From Alectryocaccomicrobium faecavium (GTDB taxonomy: Bacteria; Bacillota; Clostridia; Christensenellales; Aristaeellaceae): a stretch of 23,959 nt of DNA. Numbering within the stretch: position 1 is the stretch's first letter; each line of letters begins with the position of its first letter. Below the pieces are notes generated by a model. The model saw only the letters and a program-made list of their open reading frames with translations. It made no database searches and was not told the DNA's origin. Both the position numbers and the translations under genes were made by a program. The stretch covers positions 1 through 23,959 of the forward strand of contig DVOT01000217.1 of assembly GCA_018713425.1 (NCBI GenBank), read 5' to 3'. This document shows, one piece after another, positions 21,700-23,959 of the stretch.

Positions 21700-22792
21700 T
21701 TGCCGCACCTCCCTTAACGCGCTCTTCCACAGGAACATAGTCTGCGTCGATGCCGAAATACCGCGGCCCCACCAGTTCGAGGCCTTTGGGTGTGCGCCAC
21801 ATGGGATAGCACTTCAGGCCCACCACCAGCACGCGTTTGCCATACTTCAATCCGTCCGTGGTGACAGGGATAAAGGTCTCCGTGTCCACCAAACAGATCA
21901 GATCCGGCGCGGTGGCGAGGATTTTTCCATCCACGCTGGCGCAGAGGTTCTCGTTCTGGAAGGTCACTTCGCCGCGGCGCCCCTTGCAATCGCCAATGCC
22001 TTCCAGTTGCACCCGGCCAAGGTTGAATTTGCCGTCGGTGGTGCGCAGCACGTCCGAGATCTTGCCTTTGAACAGGCGGATGCCTTCAGAGAAGGCCAAA
22101 AAGTTTTCTTCCGGCGTACCGCTCGTGGCGTTTTTCACGTTGCGGATGGCCTTGCCAAGCTGTTCGCTGCGGGTGACAATGTCGTGTACGGAATAGGCCT
22201 TCATCGTCTTGCCATCCATGACGTACAGCGAACAGGTCACGCTGCCGCCGCAGGACATGGTGACGGCGCGCGCCAGTTCCTCTGTCCAATGGTTGGTGAT
22301 GGTCTCAAAAATGACGCTGTTGCCCTTTTCGTCCGTCAGGGCCATGGGCGTGGCGGAGACGCCGCCGATGGTGAACGTAACCATTTGCAATTCTGGGAAC
22401 GCGCGGCCCATGCCGTCGCAATCGATCATGGGCAGGCCGAGCCGCGCGGCTGCTGCGATGGGCAACATGGAATTGACGCCGCCCGCCTCCATCGGCATGG
22501 TTGCGTAGACCTTGCGCCCGAAATAGCGCTCCACCATTTCAAAGATGCGCTTGTATTCCGTGCCGCCGATGCCCTTTTCGCAAAGAACGGTTGGCGCGCC
22601 CATCATGGCGATGGGCATGATCAACGCGTCGTCGGGGACCTCTTCAGGCGATAGGAGCGTCACTTCGCCGCACTCGCGCACTGCGCCGATGGCCATCAGT
22701 TTGCCGATATAGGGATCACCGCCGCCGCCCGCGCCCAATAGCGAGGCGCCCAGGGCGATGTCCTCAATTTGTTGAATACCGATCTTTCTCAA
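21692..22792 (-). CDS. DUF917 family protein (S-methyl-thiohydantoin desulfurase-type domain)
   Basis: 366 residues. The hallmark start is IEDIALGASLLGAGGGGDPYIG (residues ~9-30), with GAPTVLCEK, ATMPMEAGGVNSMLPIAAAARLGLPMIDCDGMGRAFPELQM in the middle and TPKGLELVGPRYFGID at the end, all typical of DUF917. Family members are often fused to or next to hydantoinase subunits. The start is TTG at 22792, with GAGGGA eight bases upstream, ten bases after the permease stop; the nearby ATG is out of frame and closes quickly. It overlaps the HyuA start by 8 bp. Role: likely catalytic or structural partner for hydrolysis of a hydantoin-like ring; activity is inferred from the family name and context. 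Confidence 0.9.
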   Translation of the reverse strand: MRKIGIQQIEDIALGASLLGAGGGGDPYIGKLMAIGAVRECGEVTLLSPEEVPDDALIMPIAMMGAPTVLCEKGIGGTEYKRIFEMVERYFGRKVYATMPMEAGGVNSMLPIAAAARLGLPMIDCDGMGRAFPELQMVTFTIGGVSATPMALTDEKGNSVIFETITNHWTEELARAVTMSCGGSVTCSLYVMDGKTMKAYSVHDIVTRSEQLGKAIRNVKNATSGTPEENFLAFSEGIRLFKGKISDVLRTTDGKFNLGRVQLEGIGDCKGRRGEVTFQNENLCASVDGKILATAPDLICLVDTETFIPVTTDGLKYGKRVLVVGLKCYPMWRTPKGLELVGPRYFGIDADYVPVEERVKGGAANV

Positions 22793-22802
22793 TGCTTTTC
22801 CC

Positions 22803-23959
22803 TCATTTCTTCATCGCTTTGGCGAGAATAACATATAGAATCAGCGAGACGACAATGCCGTTCACCGGGCCGACGAAGAAGGGAACGTTCAGCCAGGATA
22901 GGAATGAAAAGGAGGCGAACGTTCCGCCCGTCAGGCAGGCGACGAACGCGCCCACCAGATAGGCAATCAACCCCGGCGCGAAGACGCCGCTGTGCACTTG
23001 GAACGCATCTTTGCGCCCTTTGCCGGTGATCCAATAGTTGGCGATGATCACGCCGGCCAGCGGCGGCAAGAGGGCGCTCATCAGGCTGAGGAAGGCCTCA
23101 AATTTGCTCAGCACCCCAAAGGCTGCCAGCAAGGTGCCCACAGCGCCCGCGATGCCTGTGGTGATCTTGAACTTGCTCTCGTCAAAGCCCAGCAGGTTGG
23201 AAAGCGCCAAACCGCCGGAATAGGCGTTGGTCACATTGGTCGTCCAGGTGGCGAGCACCAGCGCCAGCAGGCCGAAAAAGGGCACGCCTAGGTTGGAAAG
23301 GATGATAGAAATGTCGTATTGGCCCGTGACAATGCTCATCACGCCGCCGGTGAGCAGCATGAACAGCCCGGCGGGGATCACGCCCACGATGGAGGACTTC
23401 ACTACATCCCCGCGATTTTTGGCAAAGCGGCAGTAGTCAGCGGAGATCAGCCCGCCCAGCGCAAAGGAGGCCACCACCATGCTCATGCCAAACACCAGCC
23501 CGCTGGAAACCTCCGGGGCATAGGTGGTAAGCGCCGCGGCGCCGTCGTTTTTCACCATGCTGGCAATGATGCCATACAGGCAGACGACCACCAGCGCGGG
23601 AACGGCAATGTAGTTCAGCCACTTCAGCCCCTTGAACCCCAGACAGGCCGTCAAGAGCATAACTGCGCCCCAGATCAGCGAGCAAATGGTCACAGCCGTC
23701 TGGCTGGCGGATTCATAGCCCAGCATGTTCGCGCCCAGCGAGGCAAAGGCGCTGCCGCACACGCCCGACTGGATGCCAAACCAGCCGATGCAGGCGATGG
23801 CGAGAATGGTGGAGATGATGTAGCGCGCACCCTTTTCGCCCAGCGCGCCCGAGGCCATCACCGAGACCGGCAGACCGGTATCGCAGGCCTGCATACCGAT
23901 GAAGATCATGTAGGCGCAGATCATGCCGTATCCCAGCAGGATGGACGCGATGATCTGTA
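22803..23959 (-). CDS. NCS1-family permease, CodB-like (5' end cut by window)
   Basis: The frame is open to the window edge, about 385 residues visible, with the start outside. At least ten membrane segments are present. LPVSVMASGALGEKGAR and WFGIQSGVCG match the cytosine/purine/hydantoin (NCS1) permeases, which take up nucleobases, allantoin or hydantoins with Na+ or H+. It is followed by DUF917 and HyuA genes, so the transported compound is probably a cyclic amide or ureide processed by them. A later in-frame ATG at 23924 is internal, since the residues before it (SILLGYG) continue the family pattern. Confidence 0.92.
   Translation of the reverse strand, partial: QIIASILLGYGMICAYMIFIGMQACDTGLPVSVMASGALGEKGARYIISTILAIACIGWFGIQSGVCGSAFASLGANMLGYESASQTAVTICSLIWGAVMLLTACLGFKGLKWLNYIAVPALVVVCLYGIIASMVKNDGAAALTTYAPEVSSGLVFGMSMVVASFALGGLISADYCRFAKNRGDVVKSSIVGVIPAGLFMLLTGGVMSIVTGQYDISIILSNLGVPFFGLLALVLATWTTNVTNAYSGGLALSNLLGFDESKFKITTGIAGAVGTLLAAFGVLSKFEAFLSLMSALLPPLAGVIIANYWITGKGRKDAFQVHSGVFAPGLIAYLVGAFVACLTGGTFASFSFLSWLNVPFFVGPVNGIVVSLILYVILAKAMKK

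Noticed and set aside
1..23959. CRISPR arrays, tRNA or rRNA genes, insertion sequences, integrase or attachment sites
   Set aside because: No regularly spaced repeats, cloverleaf sequences, transposase or recombinase frames, or flanking direct repeats were seen on reading both strands.

Overview
The window is GC-rich, densely coded bacterial DNA. Almost every start has a strong AGGAGG-type ribosome site, including TTG and GTG starts. Promoters are sigma-A-like. Gene content includes an LplB/YtcP-type sugar ABC transporter with no ATPase of its own, a DegV protein, PlsY-like and DapA-like proteins, an OmpR-type two-component system and a MATE exporter. Together these suggest a Bacillota/Clostridia anaerobe, possibly a gut Christensenellales-like lineage. 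That placement is inference. I saw no tRNA, rRNA, CRISPR array, insertion sequence, integrase or phage structural gene.

Layout. (1) 1-3220, minus strand: carbohydrate ABC transporter operon (permease, permease, solute-binding protein cut by the window edge), with an 18-bp palindrome in its promoter region. (2) 3294-7898, minus strand: a self-contained five-gene cassette with its own promoter and terminator and overlapping genes. In transcription order it encodes a protein with two HARP-like repeats, an SNF2-type protein whose Walker A, DEAH and motif III positions are all degenerate, an IbrA-like PP-loop/PAPS-reductase-family protein, a 116-aa unknown, and an IbrB-like ParB protein. This is the best candidate for an undescribed system. 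(3) 8030-11097, plus strand: serine hydrolase, DapA-family lyase and a sugar-isomerase-like TIM barrel. (4) 11158-11850, plus strand: a divergent PlsY paralogue, convergent with the next block.

(5) 11858-19945, minus strand: a long run starting from a consensus TTGACA-17-TATAAT promoter. It encodes a MATE exporter, an FAD-dependent oxidoreductase, an APH-fold kinase, a response regulator, a histidine kinase, a nucleotide-sugar/steroid-type SDR and a DegV protein. Most junctions are tight (GTGA or ATGA overlaps). There are looser gaps before the response regulator and before the SDR. (6) 19983-23959, minus strand: an NCS1 permease (cut by the window edge), a DUF917 protein and a hydantoinase/oxoprolinase subunit A, ending in a nested-hairpin terminator. 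This looks like a catabolic unit for a hydantoin-like or other cyclic amide compound.

Genes in the cassette very probably act together, because four stop/start junctions overlap and one promoter serves all five. Shared sulfur or nucleotide chemistry on DNA, or anti-phage activity, is conceivable but not shown by the sequence. All coordinates and translations were worked out by eye; no database search was run.
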